A stretch of DNA of 36,385 nucleotides. Source: Bacteroidales bacterium. Its GTDB lineage: Bacteria > Bacteroidota > Bacteroidia > Bacteroidales > JAFGUD01. Each line of letters opens with the position of its first letter. Position 1 is the stretch's first letter. The stretch spans positions 1 through 36,385 of the forward strand of contig JAFGUD010000281.1 of NCBI GenBank assembly GCA_016938685.1. Reading direction: 5' to 3'. This document shows, piece after piece, positions 1 to 8,584 of this stretch. The translations under genes were made by a program, and so were the position numbers. The notes below the pieces were generated by a model that was not told the DNA's origin, searched no databases, and worked only from the letters and a program-made list of their open reading frames with translations.

Positions 1-96
1 ATTAAAAAATATGGAGTTATTGAAAATATCAAGATTCAAATTAGATTTCCCAATGTGGTAAATCATTATTTGAAATTTAAAATTATTACCTATTAA
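1..96 (+). CDS. possible C-terminal tail of a gene cut by the window edge
   Basis: The first frame is open from base 1 to a TAA at 94-96, giving 31 codons (IKKYGVIENI... to ...LKFKIITY). No start is visible, so if real the gene begins outside the window. It would converge on thiL, leaving about 50 bp between the two stops. A 31-codon open stretch is not rare by chance in DNA this AT-rich, and no family is recognisable. Treat as tentative. Confidence 0.3.
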   Translation: MKKYGVIENIKIQIRFPNVVNHYLKFKIITY

Positions 97-149
97 TTCA
101 TTACTCTAAATTGAATATTCTTAGCTCTTTGTTCTTATTTCTAAAATTT

Positions 150-1199
150 TCATTCTTCATTTAAAAGAGCATTCCAACCTTGCGCAGTAATAGGAACAGG
201 AGTTCCGTCGATTGCTATTATATTTATGCCTTCTTTTTGTTGTGCTATATGTCCGATTACAGAAATTTGGTCTAAGTCTTTTATTTTGTCGTGTTCAGAT
301 AAAGGAATTGTAAATAAAAGTTCGTAATCCTCTCCGCCGTTCATTGCGGCGGTTGTAGGGATAAGATTCATTTCATTGGCAGCGTCTTTTGTTTGTTGAT
401 GTATTGGTAAACGTTCTTCGTAAATTACAGCTCCGGTTTTTGATAAATTACAAATGTGCATAATTTCTGAAGATAAACCGTCAGAAATATCAATCATGGA
501 AGTTGGAATTATGTTTTTTTCTGCAAAAAGTTCAATAATATCTTTTCTAGCTTCTGGTCTTAGTTGGCGTTGAAGCAAATAATCTTTTTCATCCCAATTA
601 GGTTGTGTTTGAGTTTCAATTGCAATTTTTTTCTCTCGTTCCAAAACTTGTAACCCCATGTACGAAGCACCCAAATCGCCGGTTACACATATTAAATCCT
701 TATTATTAGCAGTATTTCTGTAAACAATTTTTTCAATTGGAGCTTTCCCTATTGCAGTGATGCTCAAAAACATACCAAGTTTTGAGGAAGTTGTATCTCC
801 GCCAATCAAATCAACTTTATATTCTTCGCAGGCTTCGTAGATTCCTTTGTAAAGTTCTTCGAGAGCTTCAACAGAAAAACGGTTTGAAACTGCAACAGAA
901 ACTAATATTTGTTCAGGTTTTGCATTCATTGCATAAACATCTGATAAATTTACAACAACTGCTTTATAGCCAACATATTTCAGAGGAGAATATTGCAAGT
1001 TGAAATGAATACCTTCAACTAATAAATCATTTGTGATAACTGTTTTTTGGTCAGAAGCGTAATTAATTACGGCACAATCGTCACCAATACTTTTTAGTGT
1101 AGATGCATTTCTGGTTATGTTTGGTGCTGTTAACTTATTAATTAATAAAAATTCGCCTAATTCTGACAATTCTGTTAAATTCTTTTTATTTTCGCTCAT
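150..1199 (-). CDS. thiL: thiamine-monophosphate kinase ThiL
   Basis: ATP-dependent kinase that phosphorylates thiamine monophosphate to thiamine diphosphate, the last step of cofactor synthesis in the cytosol. The 349-residue length is normal for ThiL. Visible family motifs, in order, are the N-terminal GDDCAV (39-44), the TNDLLVEGIHF segment (56-66), NLSDVYAMNAKP (about 84-95), the LIGGDTTSS metal/nucleotide loop (131-139), MIDISDGLSSEI (about 235-246) and a GGEDYELLFTIP block near 290. This order matches the AIR-synthase/PurM-like fold of ThiL. It is transcribed alone on the minus strand, divergent from an LEA-type lipoprotein with only 36 bp between start codons. It has no riboswitch of its own here, whereas a TPP riboswitch controls a receptor 5 kb away. 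Identification is firm. Confidence 0.95.
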   Translation of the reverse strand: MSENKKNLTELSELGEFLLINKLTAPNITRNASTLKSIGDDCAVINYASDQKTVITNDLLVEGIHFNLQYSPLKYVGYKAVVVNLSDVYAMNAKPEQILVSVAVSNRFSVEALEELYKGIYEACEEYKVDLIGGDTTSSKLGMFLSITAIGKAPIEKIVYRNTANNKDLICVTGDLGASYMGLQVLEREKKIAIETQTQPNWDEKDYLLQRQLRPEARKDIIELFAEKNIIPTSMIDISDGLSSEIMHICNLSKTGAVIYEERLPIHQQTKDAANEMNLIPTTAAMNGGEDYELLFTIPLSEHDKIKDLDQISVIGHIAQQKEGINIIAIDGTPVPITAQGWNALLNEE

Positions 1200-1235
1200 T
1201 ATTTTAAAAATTATATTTTTGTGGAAAAATCAATT

Positions 1236-1685
1236 ATGAAGTTAGCGACAAAAATAGGTATATTATTTCTTTTTTTGATATTAAGTTCCGGCTGTTACAA
1301 AGATGTTGAATTTGTTGAGCTTGAATCTGCAAATATCAAAGTGGAAGACAATGTTGGGGTAATAAATTTGTTTGTAAAAATTAGTAATCCTAATTTTTAT
1401 TCAATTCAAATTGTGGAAAGCGATGTTGATATTTACTTAAATGGAACACATTTAGGTTTGGTTAGTAACAAACAAGATATTAAATTGCCGGCAAATTCCG
1501 AAACAGTAATTGAACTGCCTATTGAGGTTAATATTTTGGATTTAATATTAAATGTGCCAAATATTTGGAACCTTTTTAAATCTAATGATGTTACTTATAA
1601 AATAGAAGGTACAATTGTTGGAAAAGTATTGTTCGGGCAAAAGGAATTTCAAATTTCAGAAGAAAAAAACATTTCTATTAAGTAA
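1236..1685 (+). CDS. LEA type 2-family lipoprotein
   Basis: A predicted lipoprotein of 149 residues with an LEA14/WHy-like domain. I choose ATG 1236 over an in-frame GTG at 1221 because it gives a compact signal peptide ending in the lipobox LSSGC, with lipidated Cys20. The mature part (ANIKVEDNVGVINLFVKISN, then PNFYSIQIVESDVDIYLNG) shows the alternating beta pattern and the conserved 'isNPN' turn of LEA type 2 domains, a small immunoglobulin-like sandwich. The family's molecular role in Bacteroidota is unknown. It probably sits on the periplasmic face of a membrane. It heads a plus-strand run of exported-protein genes. Confidence 0.75.
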   Translation: MKLATKIGILFLFLILSSGCYKDVEFVELESANIKVEDNVGVINLFVKISNPNFYSIQIVESDVDIYLNGTHLGLVSNKQDIKLPANSETVIELPIEVNILDLILNVPNIWNLFKSNDVTYKIEGTIVGKVLFGQKEFQISEEKNISIK

Positions 1686-1739
1686 TGTGCATTTTATAGT
1701 GTGCAAAAAGATTAGTATTAAAATTTATATTTTTATAAA

Positions 1740-2186
1740 ATGAAAAAAACAGTATTAGCAATATTAATTTTGTTTCTTGCTTTTGGAATGTTTGCACAAG
1801 AAACAACAAAAAATTTCACTGAATTATCATACATGCAAGATTCTTTGGGGATTTCTGATAATGGCGGAAAAGTTACGGTTACGCAAGATGTGAAATTAGA
1901 ACAATTAATGTACAATTACACAAAAGCTTTCAAAAGACAACCTGATAAAGTTTGGCGTGTGCAAATATATTTCGGAATTGGTCGCGAAGCAAGATTTAGA
2001 GCGCAAGATATTAAAGAAAATTTTGAAAACAATCATCCTGGTGTTCCAACTTATTTAGTATTTGAAGAACCGCATTTTAAAGTTAAAGTCGGAGATTTTG
2101 ACACAAAACTTGATGCTGAAAGACTAAAAGCTCAACTTGAAGAAGAATATGGAACGTTATTTATAACGGAAGATACTCGTGATTAA
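1740..2186 (+). CDS. SPOR-domain exported protein
   Basis: A small secreted or periplasmic protein of 148 residues. It has a cleavable signal peptide (residues 1-19, ending FGMFAQ) and a C-terminal SPOR-like domain from about residue 70. There the pattern VWRVQIYFGI, then GVPTYLVFEEPHFKVKVGDF, then a DAERLKAQLEEEYG helix matches the beta-alpha-beta repeat pair of SPOR domains. These domains bind glycan strands stripped of stem peptides, often at the septum. The first 50 mature residues are unassigned. It lies 54 bp after the LEA-type lipoprotein and 52 bp before the TraB/GumN gene, so co-transcription is possible but not shown. Confidence 0.8.
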   Translation: MKKTVLAILILFLAFGMFAQETTKNFTELSYMQDSLGISDNGGKVTVTQDVKLEQLMYNYTKAFKRQPDKVWRVQIYFGIGREARFRAQDIKENFENNHPGVPTYLVFEEPHFKVKVGDFDTKLDAERLKAQLEEEYGTLFITEDTRD

Positions 2187-2238
2187 ATTTTCTTCTTAAA
2201 TTCTTAAACAAAGCCCTTTTTGGCAAAAAAATATTGAA

Positions 2239-3123
2239 ATGAATAAATTTTTTACATTATTTTTTATTGTACTTTTAACATTTTCTGTTAATGCTCAAAA
2301 TGAAAATGAAAATTCTTTGTTGTGGGAAATTTCCGGCAATAATTTAGAACAACCTTCGTATATTTATGGAACAATTCATCTTATACCTAAAGATGATTTT
2401 TTCTTTTATGATTTGTGGCTAGAAAAATTTAAAACATGTGATGTTCTTGTTTTAGAAACTGATATTGAAATTGGAATAATGAAACAACTTTCGCTTATTC
2501 CCAAAATGCAGTTGCCTAATAAAACTACTTTATCTGATTATATGAGCGACAAAGAATTTGCTGCTTTTAATTCTTATTTGCTTGATAGCCTTGAAATAAG
2601 TGAGACTAACTATAAAGTTTGTTTAACTTATAAACCGTTTTTTGCTTATTCTCTGTTACTTAATGAAGCAATACCTGGTAAAAAAATAATTTACGAACAA
2701 TATTTAACCGACGAAGCAAAAAAAAATAAAATGAAGGTTGTTAGTCTTGAAACTCTTGATTTTCAGCTTAGTTTAGTAGATAGCATTTCTATCGAAGATC
2801 AAATAAAAATGTTTTTGTTTGACTATGAAAAAATAGAACAAACCAATTTATTGTTTGAATTCAATAAAATGTTGGAATTATACAAAAAACAAGATTTGAA
2901 TAGTATTGCAAATATGGAATCCGAAGGAGAAGAAAATGATTTTTTTTACGAAAGATTTTTAGTAAAAAGAAATTTGGATTGGATTGGAAAAATTAACGCT
3001 ATTCTTGAAAAAAAATCGGCATTTATTGCTGTTGGAGCAGCTCATTTGCCGGGCAATGACGGAGTTATTAAATTGCTTAGAGATGAAGGATATATAGTAA
3101 AACCTGTTTTGATAAAAGAATAA
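2239..3123 (+). CDS. TraB/GumN family exported protein
   Basis: A 294-residue TraB/GumN-family protein with a signal peptide (MNKFFTLFFIVLLTFSVNAQ). The two diagnostic GxxH motifs are present: GTIHLIP at 44-50 and GAAHLPG starting at 266, with the acidic VLETDIE segment between them. The family has the Tiki/EreA-like fold proposed to be a metal-dependent hydrolase; the bacterial substrates are mostly unknown. The motif set is intact, so the protein could be catalytically active. Spacing to gatE (53 bp) does not argue strongly for an operon. Family assignment is firm; function is not. Confidence 0.88.
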   Translation: MNKFFTLFFIVLLTFSVNAQNENENSLLWEISGNNLEQPSYIYGTIHLIPKDDFFFYDLWLEKFKTCDVLVLETDIEIGIMKQLSLIPKMQLPNKTTLSDYMSDKEFAAFNSYLLDSLEISETNYKVCLTYKPFFAYSLLLNEAIPGKKIIYEQYLTDEAKKNKMKVVSLETLDFQLSLVDSISIEDQIKMFLFDYEKIEQTNLLFEFNKMLELYKKQDLNSIANMESEGEENDFFYERFLVKRNLDWIGKINAILEKKSAFIAVGAAHLPGNDGVIKLLRDEGYIVKPVLIKE

Positions 3124-3176
3124 ATATATTTAATAGTTTAACAATATTGTTTTTTACGAATACTTAACTCATAATC

Positions 3177-5153
3177 ATGGCGGAAAAATTTGATGCTAAA
3201 AAAAATTACGAACTAACTAAAAATGAAATTGGTTATGTTCCAAGAAAAAAAGCAACTAATGAAACATACAAAAGAATTGGATTTAAGTCCGGTTTAGAGG
3301 TTCACCAGCAACTTAAAACGCAGAAAAAATTGTTTTGTAACTGTCCGTCAGGGATTTTTCATAATAATAATGATTATGATGCTGAAATTATTCGCCACAT
3401 GAGACCAACTCTCAGTGAGTTAGGAGAATACGACGGAACCGCTTTGATGGAATTCAAAACTCGGAAAAATATTTTTTACAGACTTCATAACGACACAACC
3501 TGTACTTATGAAATAGATGATACTCCGCCGTTTCCTATCAACAAAGAGGCACTTGGAATTGCTCTGGAAATTTCGCTTTTATCAAAATTAAATATTGTGG
3601 GCGAAGTTCATATAACTCGAAAACAATATCTTGACGGAAGTATTCCAACAGGATTTCAACGTACTGCTATTTTGGGAGTTGAAGGTGAAATTCCATTAAA
3701 AAATAAAAAAGTTCGTTTGATTCAACTAAGTATCGAAGAGGATTCTTGTCGTGAAATCTCTGATATTGGACATAAAAGAGTTTATAAAACCGACCGACTT
3801 GGGACACCGCTTATAGAAACTGTTACTTATCCTGAATTATATACACCGACCGAATTAGCTGAAGCTGCTCAGGTAATAAGATTTTTAAACCGTTCAACCG
3901 GAAAAGTCAGAGTTGGCGCTGGAAGTGGACGAGAAGACGTAAATGTGAGTTGTATAGGTGGCACCAGAGTTGAAATCAAGGGGGTTTCTTATATAAAAAA
4001 TATCCATGAATTATCTCATAATGAGGCTTTTAGGCAATTTTCACTTTTAAATTTACGAACAAAACTTTTAGCTAGAATAAAAAATCACAAAAACTGGAAA
4101 ATCTCTCATGTCGAATTAGATTATCGTGATTTTGAGCTTAATTATAAGCCAATTCAGGATAACAAAGAAAATTACAAGTTAATTGCAGTTAATCTGCCGG
4201 ATTTTCAAGGTGCTTTATCTCATTTTACCCAGCCCGGAAATAGTTTTGCTGATGAAATAAAAGGCAGACTAAAAGTAATTGCTTGTCTTGAACATCCAAA
4301 TATGTTACACTCTGAGGAGTTTGATTCTCCTTACAATAATTTTTATGATGATTTAAAACTAATACAACAAAAATTATCAGCGAATAGTGGTGATGCTCAA
4401 ATATTGTTCTGGTCTTCGCAAGAAGATATTAAAACTGCTTTGGAAACAATTGAAGAACGTTGTTTAATGGCTTTTGAAGGAATACCGCAAGAAACAAGAA
4501 AATCATTCCGAAATGGAACAACTGTATTTGAGCGTGTTTTACCTGGAGCTGACAGAATGTATCCGGATACTGATTCAGCTCCTATTCCTCTTGAAAATTC
4601 TTACATTGAAAACCTGAAAAATAATCTTCCTGTTGATATTTCGGAACGTTTTAAACAACTTGACGATTGGGACGCTCCTAAAGATACATATTTCTATATT
4701 TTAAGAAATAATTTGAACGACGTAATTGAGAAAATAATCGACTTAGGAATAAAACCAAAATTTATTACTTCCTTTTTTGGTCATTATGTAAAAAATATTG
4801 AAGGGAAACATAAAAAACATCCTGAATTTGATTATAATATAATTTATGGTATGTTCAGATTTTTAGTAAACAACAAAATTGAACCAACTATTGCAAAAAT
4901 AATGTTGCCTGTTGTATATAAACATCCAAATATGGAGTTTGACTCTATTTTAACTTCTTTAAAGTTTAAAAAACGTTCAAAAGAAGAACTTTTTGCTCCA
5001 ATTGAGTTTTTGGTCGAAAAATTCAAGGAAATTAATAAAAAAGATAATGAAAATGATATGCCAAAGTGGGTTATGGGGCAAATGCATTCAATGGCAATCG
5101 GAAATGTTGAACTAAAAGAGCTTTGCCAAGAAGTTAAAAGAAGAGTATTATAA
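3177..5153 (+). CDS. gatE: archaeal-type Glu-tRNA(Gln) amidotransferase subunit E (GatE)
   Basis: A 658-residue GatB/GatE-family protein with GatE-specific features. GatE with GatD converts misacylated Glu-tRNA(Gln) to Gln-tRNA(Gln), activating Glu with ATP and using ammonia released from Gln or Asn. Visible blocks are GLEVHQQL and KLFCNCPSG (39-59), MRPTLSELGEYD (75-86), RKQYLDGSIPTGFQRT (148-163), DRLGTPLIETVTYPE (206-220) and GREDVNVSCIGGTRVEIKGV (251-270). Next comes a GatE-style insertion like the bacterial AspRS GAD domain (about 330-460, including GALSHFTQPGNSFADEIKGR). The helical, YqeY-like tRNA-binding tail ends in WVMGQMHSM. Length and the insertion separate it from GatB (about 480 residues). 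No gatD lies nearby. The rhomboid gene follows 3 bp downstream. Confidence 0.85.
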   Translation: MAEKFDAKKNYELTKNEIGYVPRKKATNETYKRIGFKSGLEVHQQLKTQKKLFCNCPSGIFHNNNDYDAEIIRHMRPTLSELGEYDGTALMEFKTRKNIFYRLHNDTTCTYEIDDTPPFPINKEALGIALEISLLSKLNIVGEVHITRKQYLDGSIPTGFQRTAILGVEGEIPLKNKKVRLIQLSIEEDSCREISDIGHKRVYKTDRLGTPLIETVTYPELYTPTELAEAAQVIRFLNRSTGKVRVGAGSGREDVNVSCIGGTRVEIKGVSYIKNIHELSHNEAFRQFSLLNLRTKLLARIKNHKNWKISHVELDYRDFELNYKPIQDNKENYKLIAVNLPDFQGALSHFTQPGNSFADEIKGRLKVIACLEHPNMLHSEEFDSPYNNFYDDLKLIQQKLSANSGDAQILFWSSQEDIKTALETIEERCLMAFEGIPQETRKSFRNGTTVFERVLPGADRMYPDTDSAPIPLENSYIENLKNNLPVDISERFKQLDDWDAPKDTYFYILRNNLNDVIEKIIDLGIKPKFITSFFGHYVKNIEGKHKKHPEFDYNIIYGMFRFLVNNKIEPTIAKIMLPVVYKHPNMEFDSILTSLKFKKRSKEELFAPIEFLVEKFKEINKKDNENDMPKWVMGQMHSMAIGNVELKELCQEVKRRVL

Positions 5154-5156
5154 ATC

Positions 5157-5822
5157 ATGAATTTTTTAGAACAAATAATTGCTAGTAAAATAACATTTAC
5201 TATTATTTTGCTTACTTCAATTACTTCAATAATAGCGTTTCCTCCAAATGTTCGCAGTATTGAATCTGTAAGAAAGCCGGAATGGTTCGGCAGGTTTAAA
5301 TTTAACGCTTTTGCTATCTTCAAACACAAACAGGTTTATCGTATTGTTTCGTATGGATTTATTCATGGAGACTGGATGCATTTGGCTTTTAATATGATAA
5401 CTCTGTACTTTTTTGGGGGGCTTGTAGAACAGACTTTTGAATTATTATTTGGCACTTTAGGTGGGATTGTTTACGTTGGCTTTTATGTTTTGGCACTTGT
5501 TGTGTCTTCCATTCAAGATTTAATAACTCATCGAAACCATAGTTATTATAACGCGGTTGGTGCTTCCGGTGCGGTATCAGCTGTCCTTTTTGCTGCTATT
5601 TTGTTTCAACCTGATATGAAGTTATTTTTTATATTAATACCAATTCCAATTACAGCATGGATTTTCGGAATAATATATTTAATTTATTCTGTTGTAATGT
5701 CTCGTAAAAATTTGGATAATATTGGACATACTGCTCACTTTTGGGGAGCTGTGTTCGGCTTTGTTTTTCCTTTGTTTTTCTATCCGAGGCTAATAATTTT
5801 ATTTTTTGAAAGATTATTTTAG
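5157..5822 (+). CDS. rhomboid family intramembrane serine protease
   Basis: An integral inner-membrane serine protease of 221 residues that cleaves transmembrane helices. The catalytic pair is present: Ser137 in GASGAVSAV and His194 in GHTAHFWGA. The TM2 motif DWMHLAFNMITLYFFGG supplies the His and Asn of the oxyanion region. Several hydrophobic segments span the sequence, starting with residues 8-24. An insertion QDLITHRNHSYYN precedes the GASG helix. The ATG lies 3 bp after the gatE stop, so the two are very likely co-transcribed, though no functional link is known. Substrate unknown. Confidence 0.9.
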   Translation: MNFLEQIIASKITFTIILLTSITSIIAFPPNVRSIESVRKPEWFGRFKFNAFAIFKHKQVYRIVSYGFIHGDWMHLAFNMITLYFFGGLVEQTFELLFGTLGGIVYVGFYVLALVVSSIQDLITHRNHSYYNAVGASGAVSAVLFAAILFQPDMKLFFILIPIPITAWIFGIIYLIYSVVMSRKNLDNIGHTAHFWGAVFGFVFPLFFYPRLIILFFERLF

Positions 5823-5914
5823 TTTTGTCAAATCAAATCGGTGATATCCGATAATAAATAAGTGTATCTGACTTCTTTTTTTTATTGGTACTTTATTTGC
5901 AGTTAATAATTAAT

Positions 5915-6007
5915 CCGAAACGGGGGTGCCATTTATGGCTGAGAACATACCCTTTGAACCGAAACGGGTAATGCCGAAGTCGGGAGTAGTTATGTTCCAT
6001 CCGTTTC
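5915..6007 (+). promoter_or_regulatory. TPP riboswitch (thi-box)
   Basis: The leader shows the conserved THI-element core in order: GGGGTGCC, then GGCTGAGAACATACCC, then TTTGAACC, then CGGGTAATGCC, then a GGGAGTAG-like segment. The closing P1 stem is GAAACGG (5917-5923) with CCGTTTC (6001-6007). The element senses thiamine diphosphate and normally represses expression when it is bound. It ends 30 nt before the ATG of the TonB-dependent receptor. The P1 3' arm is followed by T-rich DNA (ATTTTTACTAATTTTTT), so either termination or occlusion of the start region could be the output; I cannot tell which. Confidence 0.95.
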
Positions 6008-6037
6008 ATTTTTACTAATTTTTTAAAAAACACAAAA

Positions 6038-8485
6038 ATGAAACGATTTTTTTTAAATTTAATTCTTTTAATTCTTTTGGGCTTCCCGATTTTAGCTCAA
6101 AATCAGATTTCCGGAAAGGTTTTCGATGAAGAAAATATTCCTTTGCCGGGTGCAATTATTATTCTAAACAATGGGAAATTGTTTGTTGCTACTGACGAAT
6201 TTGGTAATTATTCCTTTAAAAATCTTGAAGAAGGTACTTATGAACTAAAGGCAGAGTATATAGGCTTTCAGAATGAAACAAAAACAGTTTATTTGAAAAA
6301 TGATATTTCTATTGACTTTGTTTTAGTTGCTGACCAATTAGCTGAGTTAGAGAAAATTATTGTTAGTTCAACCAGAGCTGCCGGTAAAACGCCCATTGCT
6401 TTTACAACTATTGATAAAAATGAAATAGAACGTTATAATTTGGGCCAGGATATTCCGTATATTCTTAAAAATACGGCATCAATGGTTGTTTCGTCTGATG
6501 CCGGAACCGGAATTGGCTATACTCAAATGCGAATCAGAGGAACCGATATGACTAGAATAAATGTTACTTTGAATGGAATTCCAATGAATGACCCTGAATC
6601 TCACGGAGTTTGGTGGGTTGATATTCCCGATTTTGCTTCGTCTGTTGATAATATCCAAATTCAAAGAGGTGTTGGGACCTCATCGAACGGAGCAGGTGCT
6701 TTTGGAGCTTCTATTAATCTTAAAACAACAATGGTTAACGTCAAACCTTCGTTTGAAATTTCTAATTCCTTTGGCTCTTTTAATACTTTGAAAAATTCAA
6801 TAAGTTTTGGAACAGGTACTATAAATAATCACTTTGTGGTTGATGCAAGATTGTCAAATATTCATTCAGACGGTTTTGTTGATAGAGCAAGGGCAGACAT
6901 GAAATCGTATTATGTTTCGGGTACTTATTTTGATAATAAAACTTTGCTTAAAGCTACAATCTTTTCAGGTGTTGAAAATACTTATCAGGCATGGAATGGA
7001 GTGCCAAAGGTCAGACTTGAAAGTGATGCTGCTGGTATGCAAACGTATTTAGATAATTGGTTGTATTCTCAGGAAGAATACGATAATATGGTAAATTCTG
7101 ATCCAAGAACTTATAATTTTTATACTTACGAGAATGAAATTGATTATTATCAGCAAACTCATTACCAATTGCATTTTGTCAGAAAACTTACAAATTATTT
7201 ACATTTTGAATCATCTGCTTTTTTAATTCATGGCGAAGGATATTACGAACAGTATAAAAATGATGAGGATTATACGGATTATGGATTAAATCCGGTTAAT
7301 GTAAATTCAGATACTGTTTTTTCAACAGATATTATTAGACAAAAATGGTTAGATAATAATTATTATGGAGTTAATTATAATCTTGTATATACAAAAGATA
7401 GGTTTAATTTTGTTTTCGGAGGAGGTTGGAACAAGTACGATGGTGGACATTTTGGAACAATAAAATGGATGCAATACGCTGGCAATTACGCAATTGGTTA
7501 TGAGTGGTATAATAATTTAGGCATTAAATCAGATCTTAATAACTATATGAAATTTAATTATGATTTTGCCGATATGTTGAATGTTTTTGGCGATTTTCAG
7601 TATCGAGTAATTAATTACACAATATCAGGCATCGATGACGACTTGAATCTTATTAATCAAACGCATAAATTTGATTTTTTTAATCCTAAAGTTGGAGTTT
7701 TATATCATCCTAACGACTTTAATAATATTTATTTCTCTTTTGCAGTTGCAAAACGAGAGCCTAGTAGAACTGATTTTATTGACGCTCCGATAAACAAAAC
7801 ACCACTTGAAGAAAAATTATTCGATTACGAATTTGGTTATAAATTGTCAAAATCAAATTATAGTTTGAATGCAAATTTTTATTATATGAGCTATGATAAT
7901 CAATTGATAATGACCGGAGAAATAAACGATGTTGGGGCAGCAATAGTAACTAATGTTGAAAAAAGTTATCGACGAGGAGTTGAGCTGATTTTTGGAGCAA
8001 AAGTTTTTAATTTTCTTCATTGGCAGGCAAATTTGTCTTTGAGCCAAAATAAAATTGAAAATTTCATAGAATATGTTGATGATTGGGACACTGGAAGTCA
8101 GATTGTAACAGATTTGGGTACAACAGATTTAGCTTTCTCTCCATCAATTGTGGCGAATAATGTATTGTCGTTTAGTTTCTTAAAATATTTCAACGCAGAT
8201 GTTGCCACTCATTACGTTGGGAAACAATATATTGATAATACATCTTCGATTGACAGAAGTTTAAATGCTTATTTAGTCAATGATTTTTCATTACGTGCGA
8301 GCTTTGATACAAAAGTAATTAAGAATATTAGCGTTGCATTTAAGTTAAATAATTTTTTAAATGAAAAATATGAAACTTTTGCTTGGGTATATTCGTACTA
8401 TTATGGAGGAACAAGATATGCAATGGATGGATATTTTCCTCAAGCGGGTCGAAATTTCATGGTTAATTTAACATTAAAGTTCTGA
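6038..8485 (+). CDS. TonB-dependent outer-membrane receptor, probable thiamine importer
   Basis: An 815-residue outer-membrane active transporter energised by TonB/ExbBD. Layout: signal peptide (1-20, ending PILAQ); a carboxypeptidase-like regulatory domain (about 23-105, ISGKVFDEENIPLPGA); a plug domain (about 108-225, with IRGTDMTRINVTLNGIPMND and GAGAFGASINL); and a 22-strand-type beta barrel to the C-terminal strand NFMVNLTLKF, whose final Phe is typical of BamA substrates. The TPP riboswitch immediately upstream is the basis for assigning thiamine or its phosphates as cargo; TPP-regulated TonB receptors are known in Bacteroidota. The usual partners, a PnuT-like permease and thiamine pyrophosphokinase, do not follow it: a terminator lies 40 bp downstream. 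Substrate is inferred from regulation only. Confidence 0.88.
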   Translation: MKRFFLNLILLILLGFPILAQNQISGKVFDEENIPLPGAIIILNNGKLFVATDEFGNYSFKNLEEGTYELKAEYIGFQNETKTVYLKNDISIDFVLVADQLAELEKIIVSSTRAAGKTPIAFTTIDKNEIERYNLGQDIPYILKNTASMVVSSDAGTGIGYTQMRIRGTDMTRINVTLNGIPMNDPESHGVWWVDIPDFASSVDNIQIQRGVGTSSNGAGAFGASINLKTTMVNVKPSFEISNSFGSFNTLKNSISFGTGTINNHFVVDARLSNIHSDGFVDRARADMKSYYVSGTYFDNKTLLKATIFSGVENTYQAWNGVPKVRLESDAAGMQTYLDNWLYSQEEYDNMVNSDPRTYNFYTYENEIDYYQQTHYQLHFVRKLTNYLHFESSAFLIHGEGYYEQYKNDEDYTDYGLNPVNVNSDTVFSTDIIRQKWLDNNYYGVNYNLVYTKDRFNFVFGGGWNKYDGGHFGTIKWMQYAGNYAIGYEWYNNLGIKSDLNNYMKFNYDFADMLNVFGDFQYRVINYTISGIDDDLNLINQTHKFDFFNPKVGVLYHPNDFNNIYFSFAVAKREPSRTDFIDAPINKTPLEEKLFDYEFGYKLSKSNYSLNANFYYMSYDNQLIMTGEINDVGAAIVTNVEKSYRRGVELIFGAKVFNFLHWQANLSLSQNKIENFIEYVDDWDTGSQIVTDLGTTDLAFSPSIVANNVLSFSFLKYFNADVATHYVGKQYIDNTSSIDRSLNAYLVNDFSLRASFDTKVIKNISVAFKLNNFLNEKYETFAWVYSYYYGGTRYAMDGYFPQAGRNFMVNLTLKF

Positions 8486-8524
8486 TAAAAGTTATTTTGT
8501 TGCTTTTGTCTTATATTTGTCCAG

Positions 8525-8557
8525 ATATCAGGAGTCGGTTTCTCCTGATATTTTTTT
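8525..8557 (+). terminator. rho-independent terminator after the TonB receptor
   Basis: A perfect 10-bp stem, ATATCAGGAG (8525-8534) with CTCCTGATAT (8542-8551), has a 7-nt loop and is followed by a run of T. It sits 40 bp beyond the receptor stop and separates the riboswitch unit from the Nudix gene. Confidence 0.85.
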
Positions 8558-8564
8558 ATTTTTG
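8557..8564 (+). promoter_or_regulatory. candidate -7 promoter element for the Nudix gene
   Basis: TATTTTTG fits the Bacteroidota TAnnTTTG consensus and lies 20 nt before the Nudix ATG, directly after the terminator. A second match, TATATTTG, occurs at 8512-8519. No clear -33 TTG is seen at the expected spacing, so either could be chance in AT-rich DNA. Confidence 0.35.
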
Positions 8565-8584
8565 TCCTAATATTTGAGAATTTT

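Noticed and set aside
782..1003. Open frame on the plus strand inside thiL
   Set aside because: Antisense to a firmly identified gene, with Leu/Arg/Gln-rich low-complexity translation. Other frames inside the large genes (for example 26178-26372, 30908-31126) were dropped for the same reason.
3140..3151. Palindrome AACAATATTGTT before gatE
   Set aside because: A short 12-bp A/T-rich palindrome with no loop and no repeat elsewhere that I could see; too weak to call an operator or terminator.
4844..5329. 161-codon open frame on the minus strand across the gatE/rhomboid junction
   Set aside because: It is antisense to two well-supported genes and crosses both. The product shows no family motifs; it reflects the AT-rich composition of the opposite strand.
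5837..5852. ATCGG/CCGAT hairpin after the rhomboid gene
   Set aside because: Only 5 bp with no T run following. It could be a weak terminator, but the evidence is insufficient.
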